In this document: in pieces, positions 35,541-43,197 of the stretch
Layout: each line of letters begins with the position of its first letter
Position numbering within the stretch: position 1 is the first letter of the stretch
From: an uncultured Eubacteriales bacterium
GTDB lineage: Bacteria > Bacillota > Clostridia > Christensenellales > QALW01
DNA: 50,697 bases
Assembly (NCBI GenBank): GCA_900547955.1
Contig: URIR01000010.1
Coordinates: 1-50,697, forward strand
Reading direction: 5' to 3'
Translations under genes and position numbers: made by a program
The notes under the pieces: model-generated
The model's database searches: none
The model's input: the letters and a program-made list of their open reading frames with translations, nothing else
Told to the model about the DNA's origin: nothing

Positions 35541-36682
35541 TTCTTACCCTCCGCCCATAAAATTCCGCTCTTAGCTGAAGCTCTTAATTTCTTCTTTGCC
35601 GGACGATATTTTATCAAACCCATAACTGGGAGCAGCAGGCCGTACAGCAAACCAAATACCAGCAGAATAAGATACAAAAGGCCAGATTCATCAGTTGAAG
35701 GCAGGAACGAGGTTGCAGCAACCACAATCAGCCCCCATACCGCTAATGTAATCCAGGGCTTTTTCTTAAACAGCGGCGCTAATTCCATAATAGTGCTGCC
35801 GGCAGCAAAGCCGCAGTTTAAAAGGGGCTTTATCAGCATAAGATTAAAAAACAGCAGAGTTAAAAACAGCCGTATAAACAAGCCGTTAGTACTGGAGCGC
35901 AGCAGCAGCAAAGAGGAATAGCCCATATCAGAGAGCATATATTCTCCAAAAACCAGCACGCACACAAAATTTATTATTCCAAAGCCTATCCCTGAAGCCA
36001 AAACGCCTATAACGGCATAATTTCTGCCTCTGTCCTTATTTTTAACCGTCGGGTAAAACGTATATAGTACTTCCAGGCCAATAAAAAAGCTCATAACGGC
36101 CAGAATGGCATAAACCGGGTTATCCCATTTCTTATAATCTGCTATTGGCAGCACATTACGGAAATCCGCCTTATCTACGCTTAAAATAAACGCAAGCGCC
36201 AGACAAATAAAGCATACGAAAAGCACTACGTTTATCCTGCCTATAACCTTCATGCCCTTGCTCGCCGCATATAAAACGCAAAGCATTATTATAGCCTCTA
36301 TTATTATATTAGGCGTTCTGGGCAGCATATTCGTGCCTATCAGCTCGCTCATGGTTTTAAGGGCGATTATGCAGAAAAGCGTAAGCATAATCGCGTAAAG
36401 CGCCCTTACCGCCCATCCCGCCTTACCCATCATATCCTGAGCCGTATCTTTAAAAGACATCTGCGAGCGCTTAAAAAAAGCACATATAAGAATAGTGTAT
36501 ATTATGGGAACTGCCGTTCCAAGAATGGCAAGCAGCCAGCCGTCATGACCCGCGCTGTTAGAGAGCAGGCTGGGAAGCAAATAAACTCCGCTTCCCATAA
36601 GAGTATTTATAATTATATAGCCAAGCTGTCTGCCGTTTACGCCGTCCGGGCTTATTTCACCCAGCTGAATATTTTTATTCAA
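35537..36682 (-). CDS. gerAB: Spore germination protein GerAB, APC-type permease subunit
   Basis: 381 residues with ten predicted membrane helices, related to the amino acid permease superfamily (MGSGVYLLPSLLSNSAGHDGW is the unwound helix-1 region). This B subunit is thought to bind the germinant. Translation begins at TTG (36682-36680) with GGAGGGG upstream; the gene follows gerAA after 11 nt. Confidence 0.92.
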   Translation of the reverse strand: MNKNIQLGEISPDGVNGRQLGYIIINTLMGSGVYLLPSLLSNSAGHDGWLLAILGTAVPIIYTILICAFFKRSQMSFKDTAQDMMGKAGWAVRALYAIMLTLFCIIALKTMSELIGTNMLPRTPNIIIEAIIMLCVLYAASKGMKVIGRINVVLFVCFICLALAFILSVDKADFRNVLPIADYKKWDNPVYAILAVMSFFIGLEVLYTFYPTVKNKDRGRNYAVIGVLASGIGFGIINFVCVLVFGEYMLSDMGYSSLLLLRSSTNGLFIRLFLTLLFFNLMLIKPLLNCGFAAGSTIMELAPLFKKKPWITLAVWGLIVVAATSFLPSTDESGLLYLILLVFGLLYGLLLPVMGLIKYRPAKKKLRASAKSGILWAEGKK

Positions 36683-36693
36683 CGGTACCCCTC

Positions 36694-38115
36694 CTATTCC
36701 ATGCCTTTTCGTCTTTTATATTCTTCTATAGTCAACGGCCGTTTTTTCTTCGCCTTGTCCTGCCTGGCAGTAAAATAAATATAAGGGGACCCAAGAGTGC
36801 TTAAGGCGTTAAGACGGCTTATTAATAAAAGCAAAGCTATGCTCACTCCAAACAGCCCGAAAAAGCCCGCCATAATTATTACTCCGTATCGCAGCAGCCG
36901 CATGGAATTAGCCAGGGGATAATTTGAAATAATATATCCGCTCATAGCCGATATTATCACCACCAAAAGCGTAGCTTCAGAGGTGAACTGCGAATTCACA
37001 AGCGCCTGTCCCAGAACTATTGAGCCGAAAACGCCTATCGTGCCTCCCAGTACGGTAGGAAGGCTTATGCCCACCTCAAATATCAGCAGCACGAGCAAAT
37101 CTACTATTATAACCTCCACGGTAAGAGGTATCGGCACCATACTTTCAGCCGCAATAAGCATACTTGCCATCTCGCTCGGCAAAAGCGAGCGGGAAAAATC
37201 CAGCAGGGATATATATATGCCCGGTATTGTCACAGATATAATAAAGCCTGCCATTCTAACAAACTGAAGGATTTTCCCAAGCGGCTTGCCTATGGCCGCG
37301 TCGTTAGGAGATTCAAAAAGCTCCTTAAAGGAAGCGGGCGAAACAAGGGCTATAGGCTGCTGGTCACAGATAATGGCCACCTTGCCTTTTATCAGCATTG
37401 AGCATACCGTATCCGGCCGTTCCACAGCCTTTATGGTTGGAAAAATGCTTTTCTGGTCAGATATAATGGGACGCACATCCCCTATTGTAAGCACCTGCTC
37501 AAGCTGCGCGTTTTCCAGTCTGCTTTTTATTATTTCAGGCAGCCGCGGGTCGCACCTGTCTTTCATATATAATATAGCGGTACGGGTATTAGTCTGTTTG
37601 CCAATATAAATATTTAGCACAACTAATTCCTTAGTGCGAAGTCTCCGCCTTATAAGCGCTACGTTAGGCACTAAATTCTCCACAAAGCCGTCGCGTGCGC
37701 CCAGAATGGTTTTATCCAGGGATGATTCTTCAACCGAACGGGAAGCGCCTCCATGCATATCCACAATTATGGATTTATTTATTCCATCTATAAGCAATAC
37801 TGTAAAACCCGAAAAAACCATTTCCAGCGTCTCATCCAAGCCCTCAAGGACAATTTGCTGAGAGCTGGCCGTACCCGTGCGCATAACCTCCTCAACATTC
37901 TGAGCCTTGCAGTATGTTTCCAGCAGACTGCGCAGTATATCCTGTTCTATAAGCTGCTGATTGGTAACGCCCTCCAAAAACATAACGGCGCATTTGGTCT
38001 GTCCCGGATTATTAATAACCACTCGGCGCAAGGAAAGGTCTGCATTTTCATCCACATAAGGCTGAAAGAACGCTATGTTTTTCTCTATATCTTTAGAAAG
38101 ACAGCCTGAGCTCAT
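36694..38115 (-). CDS. gerAA: Spore germination protein GerAA
   Basis: 473 residues from the ATG at 38115: GGGAGA lies eight bases upstream and overlaps the earlier in-frame ATG, which is therefore not the start. A large soluble N-terminal domain (about 240 residues) precedes four to six membrane helices (from about residue 275: FVRMAGFIISVTIPGIYISLL). The family motif PFPPxxE appears in variant form as SLLPSEMASM and MVPIPLTVEVI. It is the A subunit of the germinant receptor, which forms the ion channel. First gene of the operon, behind a sigma-G-type promoter. Confidence 0.93.
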   Translation of the reverse strand: MSSGCLSKDIEKNIAFFQPYVDENADLSLRRVVINNPGQTKCAVMFLEGVTNQQLIEQDILRSLLETYCKAQNVEEVMRTGTASSQQIVLEGLDETLEMVFSGFTVLLIDGINKSIIVDMHGGASRSVEESSLDKTILGARDGFVENLVPNVALIRRRLRTKELVVLNIYIGKQTNTRTAILYMKDRCDPRLPEIIKSRLENAQLEQVLTIGDVRPIISDQKSIFPTIKAVERPDTVCSMLIKGKVAIICDQQPIALVSPASFKELFESPNDAAIGKPLGKILQFVRMAGFIISVTIPGIYISLLDFSRSLLPSEMASMLIAAESMVPIPLTVEVIIVDLLVLLIFEVGISLPTVLGGTIGVFGSIVLGQALVNSQFTSEATLLVVIISAMSGYIISNYPLANSMRLLRYGVIIMAGFFGLFGVSIALLLLISRLNALSTLGSPYIYFTARQDKAKKKRPLTIEEYKRRKGME

Positions 38116-38142
38116 GCATATATCTCCCATTCTTTTTGTTTA

Positions 38143-38172
38143 TATTATGGCCATACGTCCGCGCTTTCATGC
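38143..38172 (-). promoter_or_regulatory. Sigma-G (forespore) promoter of the gerA operon
   Basis: Read on the minus strand: GCATG (38172-38168), an 18-nt spacer, CATAATA (38149-38143). This fits the Bacillus sigma-G consensus GHATR-N18-CATWHTA at every specified position. The predicted start of transcription lies about 20 nt upstream of gerAA. Confidence 0.75.
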
Positions 38173-38246
38173 CGAATTTAAAACTAATTATTTTTAAAAA
38201 ATAAGACCATACTATCAAAATAGAATACCCGCCGTTAAATAATTAA

Positions 38247-38275
38247 TTGACAGCCTGTCCTATATAACCTATAAT
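38247..38275 (+). promoter_or_regulatory. Consensus sigma-A promoter for mntP
   Basis: TTGACA (38247-38252), 17-nt spacer, TATAAT (38270-38275): a full match to consensus. The leader to the start codon is about 110 nt. I find no yybP-ykoY manganese riboswitch signature in it. Confidence 0.8.
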
Positions 38276-38394
38276 AAATGGTATTGTTTGTAATCTGCGC
38301 GAATCATTCATTAAATATATACAATCATGCGCCAATGAACCGGATACTATAACTGTGTGCGTGCGCCTGATTTTTTTATTTGGGGGTCTCATAT

Positions 38395-38967
38395 ATGAGT
38401 ATACTCGAGCTCGTGCTGCTTGCGCTCGGATTAGCCATGGACGCTTTCGCCGTTGCGGTATGCCGCGGGCTGGCCATGGACCGTCTTAATATAAAGCATG
38501 CGTTTATTATTGCGCTTTTTTTCGGAGGCTTTCAGGCGGGCATGCCGCTGGCCGGCTGGGCTTTAGGAACCTATTTTGAAAAATATATAACCAGCATTGA
38601 CCATTGGATTGCCTTTATACTGCTGGGAATCATCGGCGGTAAAATGATATACGAGGCTATAAGGCCCGAGGAGGAATGCTCCTCCATAAGCTCCAGGCTG
38701 AACATTAAAGAGCTTATAGTTATGGCAATAGCAACCAGCATAGACGCCCTGGCGGTAGGCATAACCTTTGCATTCTTAAAAGTTAATATAGCGCTTTCGG
38801 TATCATTAATAGGCATAATTACTTTTATCCTGTCTTTTATAGGAGTTATGGCGGGCAATCGCTTTGGAAGCAAATATAAAAATAAAGCTGAACTGGCAGG
38901 AGGAATCGTGCTCATTTTAATAGGCCTAAAGGTGCTGCTGGAGCATTTAGGCGTCATAGCTTTTTAA
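38395..38967 (+). CDS. mntP: Putative manganese efflux pump
   Basis: 190 residues from the ATG at 38395 (TGGGGGT ribosome site; the reading frame opens five codons earlier at an unsuitable TTG). Six membrane helices arranged as two repeats, each with the conserved acidic motif: LGLAMDAFAVAV and ATSIDALAVGI. It exports Mn2+ from the cytoplasm. A perfect sigma-A promoter precedes it and a terminator follows, so it is monocistronic. Confidence 0.93.
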   Translation: MSILELVLLALGLAMDAFAVAVCRGLAMDRLNIKHAFIIALFFGGFQAGMPLAGWALGTYFEKYITSIDHWIAFILLGIIGGKMIYEAIRPEEECSSISSRLNIKELIVMAIATSIDALAVGITFAFLKVNIALSVSLIGIITFILSFIGVMAGNRFGSKYKNKAELAGGIVLILIGLKVLLEHLGVIAF

Positions 38968-38975
38968 AATTAATA

Positions 38976-39021
38976 AAAAATTAAGCCGTTTTGCAGATTG
39001 CAAAACGGCTTATTAATTTTT
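38976..39021 (+). terminator. Intrinsic terminator of mntP
   Basis: A 13-bp stem, 38983-38995 with 38999-39011, loop GAT, flanked by A-rich and TTAATTTTT runs. Confidence 0.9.
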
Positions 39022-39082
39022 AAAAATGAAGGCGGAGCCCTATCCCAGGCTCAACCGTCCAACCTTTTGCAAACCTGAGCAA

Positions 39083-39183
39083 GGGCCTATATGCGGCGCT
39101 TGCGGCCAAAGGCCGCGGAGCCAAAGCTTTCAGCTTCGGCTCCGGGCAGGCTTAAAGCCTGCTCAAGAGCCGCATATCCGCCC
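39083..39183 (+). repeat. Cloverleaf palindromic element G
   Basis: The outer stem 39083-39101 with 39165-39183 pairs at 16 of 19 positions. It is followed without gaps by GCGGCC-aaa-GGCCGC (39102-39116), a GGAGCC..GGCTCC arm with one mismatch and loop TTC (39117-39143) and a 9-bp GGGCAGGCT arm with one G-T pair (39144-39164). As in element C, no base is unpaired at the four-way junction, and the junction sequence CTT/GCGGCC is shared with C. The outer sequences beyond 39083/39183 are degenerate. It lies between convergent mntP and rpsU, each of which also has its own terminator. Confidence 0.82.
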
Positions 39184-39210
39184 GCTGCCGAGGCGTGTTG
39201 GCTTCATGCA

Positions 39211-39235
39211 AAAAGCCGGATAATATCCGGCTTTT
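39211..39235 (-). terminator. Terminator after rpsU (works in both directions)
   Basis: AAAAGCCGGAT (39211-39221) pairs with ATCCGGCTTTT (39225-39235). It begins four bases beyond the rpsU stop codon. Confidence 0.88.
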
Positions 39236-39238
39236 AAA

Positions 39239-39412
39239 TCAATATTTACGCTTTCTTGCAGCCTCAGCCTTTTTCTTTCTCTTAACGCTGGGCTTCTCAT
39301 AATGCTCCCTCTTACGAACCTCGCTCATCAGCTGTTCACGGGCGCACTTACGCTTAAATCTTTTCAAAGCGTTTTCCAAGGATTCATTTTCTCCCACACG
39401 AATTTCCGGCAT
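39239..39412 (-). CDS. rpsU: 30S ribosomal protein S21
   Basis: 57 residues, highly basic. It opens MPEIRVGENESLENALKRFK and ends EAARKRKY, matching bS21 through its length, including KRKCAREQLMSEVRKREHYE. S21 sits near the anti-Shine-Dalgarno end of 16S rRNA and helps initiation. GGAGGGG lies about seven bases upstream of the ATG. The gene is isolated from dnaG/rpoD or yqeY, its frequent partners, and has its own consensus promoter and terminator. Confidence 0.97.
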   Translation of the reverse strand: MPEIRVGENESLENALKRFKRKCAREQLMSEVRKREHYEKPSVKRKKKAEAARKRKY

Positions 39413-39476
39413 ATATTCCCCTCCCCTCGCTTACCTAGGTTATGCATAGAGAGTATTAAGTCTTTATACAACAGGG

Positions 39477-39505
39477 ATTATACCCTAAAGTTACAATGCT
39501 GTCAA
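39477..39505 (-). promoter_or_regulatory. Consensus sigma-A promoter of rpsU
   Basis: On the minus strand: TTGACA (39505-39500), 17-nt spacer, TATAAT (39482-39477). The leader is about 60 nt. Confidence 0.85.
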
Positions 39506-39572
39506 TAAGGTATTTATCCTATTATGATTAAATTCAAAAAGTGTTCATAACCCACGGCAGACATTAAAAATG

Positions 39573-39601
39573 TTGCGTTTAGCCCAATTTTATTCTATAA
39601 T
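39573..39601 (+). promoter_or_regulatory. Sigma-A-type promoter for the TrmN6-like gene
   Basis: TTGCGT (39573-39578), 17-nt spacer, TATAAT (39596-39601), about 50 bases before the start codon. Confidence 0.72.
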
Positions 39602-39652
39602 AAAATAAATAATTTTCTTAAACAGCGTCTTGTATTGGAGAATATTTGCATT

Positions 39653-40387
39653 ATGACCCTCATGCCTAACGAAAGAATTGACGATTTGCAATTCCGCGGC
39701 CTTAAAATTATACAAAATCCGCAGTATTTTTGTTTCGGCATGGATGCGGTTCTGCTCGCTCATTTCTCTCGTCTAAAAAAATCTGAGCGCGCGGCCGACT
39801 TGGGAACAGGCACAGGCATACTCCCTCTGCTGCTTTGGGGCAGATATGAATTCAAGCATATGACCGGACTGGAAATACAGCCCGCCATAGCAGAAATGGC
39901 CGCCCGAAGCGTTAAGCTGAACAATTTAGAAGCGCAAATTACCATTATAAACCAAGACCTGCGCGATTACGGCTTTGGCGCTCAGGCAGGCACAATGGAC
40001 GCGGTAATAAGCAATCCTCCCTATAAAAAAGCCGGCAGCGGCATAACCAGCTTAGGAGACGCTCAGGCCTTATCCCGCCATGAAATAACCTGCTGCCTGG
40101 AGGACGTAATAGCGTGCGCCTCCCGGCTGCTCCGCAGTCATGGCAGATTCTATACAATAAATCAAAGCGACCGGTTCATAGAGCTTATCGAGCTTATGCG
40201 CCGGTATAAAATAGAGCCTAAGCGCTTCAGGCTGATACAGTCAAAAGCGGATAAAACACCCAACCTGGTTTTAGCTGAGGGCATAAAAAATGCACGGCCC
40301 CACGCAAGCTTTGAACCAACCTTGATAGTATATAACAGCGACGGCTCACCTACGCTTGAATTGGATAAAATATACCACAGAATATAA
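39653..40387 (+). CDS. TrmN6/YabB-like tRNA (adenine-N6)-methyltransferase
   Basis: 244 residues from the ATG at 39653; a TTG upstream overlaps the TTGGAG ribosome site and is not used. A Rossmann methyltransferase with SAM motif ADLGTGTGILPLLL and catalytic NPPY (ISNPPYKKAG), the N6-adenine signature. It belongs to the YfiC/TrmN6 group that modifies A37 of tRNA1(Val) in E. coli; the Bacillus homologue YabB likewise sits next to the RsmI gene (yabC). RsmI follows after 82 nt here. Confidence 0.87.
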   Translation: MTLMPNERIDDLQFRGLKIIQNPQYFCFGMDAVLLAHFSRLKKSERAADLGTGTGILPLLLWGRYEFKHMTGLEIQPAIAEMAARSVKLNNLEAQITIINQDLRDYGFGAQAGTMDAVISNPPYKKAGSGITSLGDAQALSRHEITCCLEDVIACASRLLRSHGRFYTINQSDRFIELIELMRRYKIEPKRFRLIQSKADKTPNLVLAEGIKNARPHASFEPTLIVYNSDGSPTLELDKIYHRI

Positions 40388-40469
40388 TGCGCCCCCGGAA
40401 GCAAATGATATGTGCATATCATTTATGAGCGCCGGCACACATTTCATACCGCATACGGAGGAATTTATC

Positions 40470-41303
40470 TTGGGCACCGGAACTCTTTATCTCTGCGCTA
40501 CCCCAATAGGCAATCTTGACGACGTCTCCTTCAGGCTTATTAAAACTCTGGAGAGCTGCGATATAATAGCATGCGAGGACACCCGTCATACGCTGAAGCT
40601 GCTCAATGCTTTAAAGCTTAAGAAAAAGCTTATATCCTACCACGAACACAACGAGCAGCAAAGAACGCTGGAGCTGATAAATCTTTTAAACCAGGGCAAT
40701 AATATAGCAATCGTCAGCGACGCAGGCATGCCTCTGATTTCTGACCCAGGCGCGGTAATCCTTAATAAGGTCAGAGAGCTTAATATAAATGTAACGGTTA
40801 TTCCCGGGCCTAACGCAGCCCTTTGCGCCCTTGTTTTATCCGGAATGGACTGCTCCCGCTTCGTATTTGAAGGCTTCCTGCCCGTTAAAGGCAGGGAACG
40901 CACCCAGCGCCTGGAAGCGCTGCAAAATGAAACGCGCACTTCAATTATCTACGAAAGCCCGCACAGGCTGGAGGAAACATTAAAGCAGCTTGCGCAATAC
41001 TGCGCCGGCAGAGAGCTTGCTTTGCTCCGAGAGCTGACAAAGCTGCATGAAGAATGTCTTAAGATTACTTTAAATGAAAATTCTATTTGCCTTTTTGATT
41101 CGGACAACCCGCCGAGGGGCGAATATGTGCTTGTACTCCAGGGCGCTGTCAATTCTGAGCAAATTCAGTATCCCCAGGACGTCAGAGAGCATGTACTCGC
41201 CCTTATGGCGTCAGGGCTGGAAAAGAAGGAGGCGGTAAAAGCCGCCGCCCGCCAGCGCGGCGTCGCCAGAGACATTATATATAAAGCATGTCTCGACCTT
41301 TAA
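40470..41303 (+). CDS. rsmI: 16S rRNA (cytidine-1402 2'-O)-methyltransferase
   Basis: 277 residues. The preferred start is TTG at 40470, because GGAGG lies eight bases upstream and the protein then opens MGTGTLYLCATPIGNLDDVS, exactly where the family begins. The longer frame would overlap the previous gene. A tetrapyrrole-methylase fold with ACEDTRHTLKLL and IPGPNAALCALVLSG. It methylates C1402 in the ribosomal P site. The stop codon overlaps the stop of the convergent DUF1848 gene by four bases. Confidence 0.94.
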   Translation: MGTGTLYLCATPIGNLDDVSFRLIKTLESCDIIACEDTRHTLKLLNALKLKKKLISYHEHNEQQRTLELINLLNQGNNIAIVSDAGMPLISDPGAVILNKVRELNINVTVIPGPNAALCALVLSGMDCSRFVFEGFLPVKGRERTQRLEALQNETRTSIIYESPHRLEETLKQLAQYCAGRELALLRELTKLHEECLKITLNENSICLFDSDNPPRGEYVLVLQGAVNSEQIQYPQDVREHVLALMASGLEKKEAVKAAARQRGVARDIIYKACLDL

Positions 41304-42169
41304 GGCTTCGCCGTCCGGCACGGCGCAGCCAGCGTCTCCAATCTATAATCAGCCTGAATACAGCCCCGCTTTAAATTCCCGGCGTAGCAGTAAACGCAGC
41401 CGCTCATGCATGTATAATAAGCGCCTATATCCACGCTTTTGACGCAATTGCACGACGGCCGCTGACTGGCGTCCTTCTTGTGCTTCAAACCCGAAGCCCC
41501 CAGTCTTTCAAGGCGCTCCGCATCCACGCAGGCCGCCCCGCGCACGCCGTATCGTTTAAAATCCCCTTCTTCAGCGCACGTATCAACATATATGCCCTCA
41601 GATTTTGCAATATCTGCAAAACTGCATATAATATCCTCCTTAAGCGCGTCAGACGGGAAATAAACGCCCTCCCTTTTAAGCGCGGAGCGAATCTTTAAAT
41701 AATCATCCAAAAAGCTTGCGGTGCATTTTTCAGTATAGGGCGCAAGACGCGCCGCCCATTCCTTGAATGCTTTTATATGAAACTGAGGAGTATACCTGTC
41801 GTTAAATAATATTGGGTCGTATCGCCAAACCACGCTTAACCGTCCCGACTTTAAAGACAAACTCCTGAAGGCTTGGGCCAAGCTGCTTTTTTGAGGCAAA
41901 TTAGGCTCTATATCCTCAAGATATGGATTAAGCGTAAACTGAAAATAATAAGGCACTCCCTCTAAGGCGTCCAACCTATCCAGCATAGGTATGGGATTCT
42001 TTGTCCAAAAAACAATGCCGTCCATATCCTTGCGCTCCAGACTCACCCTGCTTATCTGCCTGCCGTTAAAGGGATTCTTTACAAGCGCGTAGCCCTGGCG
42101 CAGCCTGTAAAAAAACCAATCCGCATAATAGGCTGGTATATCCGTTCTTCTGCTTGCGCTTATAATCAT
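41300..42169 (-). CDS. DUF1848 family protein
   Basis: 289 residues. It opens IISASRRTDIPAYYADWFFYRL and contains FWTKNPIPM, both typical of DUF1848, a family of unknown function. A C-terminal cysteine group (CNCVKSVDIG, then CMSGCVYCYAG) could hold an iron-sulphur cluster; the CxxxCxxC spacing recalls radical-SAM proteins, but it lies at the wrong end of the chain for a classical one. A MITE copy ends 15 bases upstream of the start codon, so the original promoter has been displaced. Ribosome site GAGGAGAG. Confidence 0.82.
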   Translation of the reverse strand: MIISASRRTDIPAYYADWFFYRLRQGYALVKNPFNGRQISRVSLERKDMDGIVFWTKNPIPMLDRLDALEGVPYYFQFTLNPYLEDIEPNLPQKSSLAQAFRSLSLKSGRLSVVWRYDPILFNDRYTPQFHIKAFKEWAARLAPYTEKCTASFLDDYLKIRSALKREGVYFPSDALKEDIICSFADIAKSEGIYVDTCAEEGDFKRYGVRGAACVDAERLERLGASGLKHKKDASQRPSCNCVKSVDIGAYYTCMSGCVYCYAGNLKRGCIQADYRLETLAAPCRTAKP

Positions 42170-42184
42170 TGCTATTCTCTCCTC

Positions 42185-42462
42185 TACCCTCAGTTTACAA
42201 GGGCATATACGGTCGGGACAGGGCTGTTTGAGTGTCCTGCTGTGTTGCTTTTCGCTCCGTATACGTTTAGTAACACGTCGTTCAAGCGCCTTTCAGGGCA
42301 CTCAAACGGCCGCTGTCTGACTCTTCCACCTCCAGCAGGTTTGATTTCGGCATTTTCAAGAAAGCGGAATTAGGCGTACTGAACGCACGCCCATTGACGA
42401 CGACGCAGAAAATGCCGAAATCAGGCCGCTGGAGGCCTGTATCCCCTTGTTAATTTAGGGTA
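42185..42462. mobile_element. MITE-like element, copy 2 (278 bp)
   Basis: Left end TACCCTCAGTTTACAAGG, right end complementary to TACCCTAAATTAACAAGG, bounded by TA. The internal inverted repeat 42332-42357 with 42408-42432 corresponds to that of copy 1, and the overall length is identical. The central hairpin seen in the other copies is degenerate here (CGT..ACG at 42258-42277). It sits directly upstream of the DUF1848 gene. Confidence 0.86.
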
Positions 42463-42603
42463 ACGTTTGCAATATAATCTTAAAAACGGCGGCCCGTATG
42501 GCTGGAAATAAGTATAGCTGAAGATACCGTCCTCTGTCAAGAAACCGATGAAAATAAAGCCTCTTGAATTATTGCTAACAGCTTTTCCTGCAATATAAAT
42601 GGA

Positions 42604-42645
42604 ATAAAAAAGCCGTTAATCCGTATTAAACAGAATAACGGCTTC
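42604..42645 (-). terminator. Intrinsic terminator of the AbrB-family gene
   Basis: AAGCCGTTA (42610-42618) pairs with TAACGGCTT (42636-42644); TTTTTT follows on the minus strand. It lies about 100 nt past the stop codon. Confidence 0.82.
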
Positions 42646-42745
42646 TGAAGCTTTATCGTATCCGCTTCAGCATAGTCCAATAAACTAACAGGACCGGCTA
42701 AATACCGATACGCTTTGAACCTCATACGCTTATGTATACTAAAGC

Positions 42746-43015
42746 TTATGCGTTCTCCTTGTCTTTCTTAGCGGCTGCTTCATTAATGAGCTTAAGGCAG
42801 TCGGAGCAAATATTCTTACCCATGAAGTTTACAACGTCCGTGGCGTTATCGCAGAATATACATGCGGGTTGATATTTTTTAAGTATTATCTGCTCACCAT
42901 CCACATAAATTTCCATTGAATCCTTCATATCCACGCCTAATGTACGACGCAGCTCCTTAGGAAGCACCACACGGCCCAAACCATCTACTTTACGAACAAT
43001 ACCAGTAGATTTCAT
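42746..43015 (-). CDS. AbrB-family transition-state-type regulator with C-terminal zinc-knuckle
   Basis: 89 residues. The first 50 match Bacillus AbrB closely (KSTGIVRKVDGLGRVVLPKELRRTLG, EIYVDGEQIILKKY), the swapped-hairpin DNA-binding fold. The C-terminal half differs from AbrB: it carries CIFC and CSDC pairs 21 residues apart, a likely Zn-binding knuckle, followed by a charged tail. It probably acts as a pleiotropic growth-phase regulator; targets unknown. It has a strong promoter, an AAAGGAG site and its own terminator. SpoVT is less likely because the protein is half its length. Confidence 0.9.
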   Translation of the reverse strand: MKSTGIVRKVDGLGRVVLPKELRRTLGVDMKDSMEIYVDGEQIILKKYQPACIFCDNATDVVNFMGKNICSDCLKLINEAAAKKDKENA

Positions 43016-43058
43016 GATAATTATCTCCTTTCTTAATCCATTGCTTTTTCTTGTTAAA

Positions 43059-43087
43059 ATGATAGCATTTTTTTATACATTTGTCAA
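43059..43087 (-). promoter_or_regulatory. Sigma-A promoter of the AbrB-family gene
   Basis: On the minus strand: TTGACA (43087-43082), 17-nt spacer, TATCAT (43064-43059). Confidence 0.8.
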
Positions 43088-43197
43088 CATTTTTTTGGAG
43101 ACAATTTTACTAAAAATTATTTTTTTCCTCTATTTAGAGTATTTTATATAGTTATCTAATCTTTTAATCCGCATATACTTCATTAGAGGTGACGTTT

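Noticed and set aside
38253..38394. yybP-ykoY (Mn2+) riboswitch upstream of mntP
   Set aside because: The characteristic GGGGAGUA-type loop and paired second loop are not present in the leader.
40356..40469. N-terminal extension of RsmI
   Set aside because: It would overlap the upstream gene and has no family similarity; the TTG at 40470 has an ideal ribosome site.
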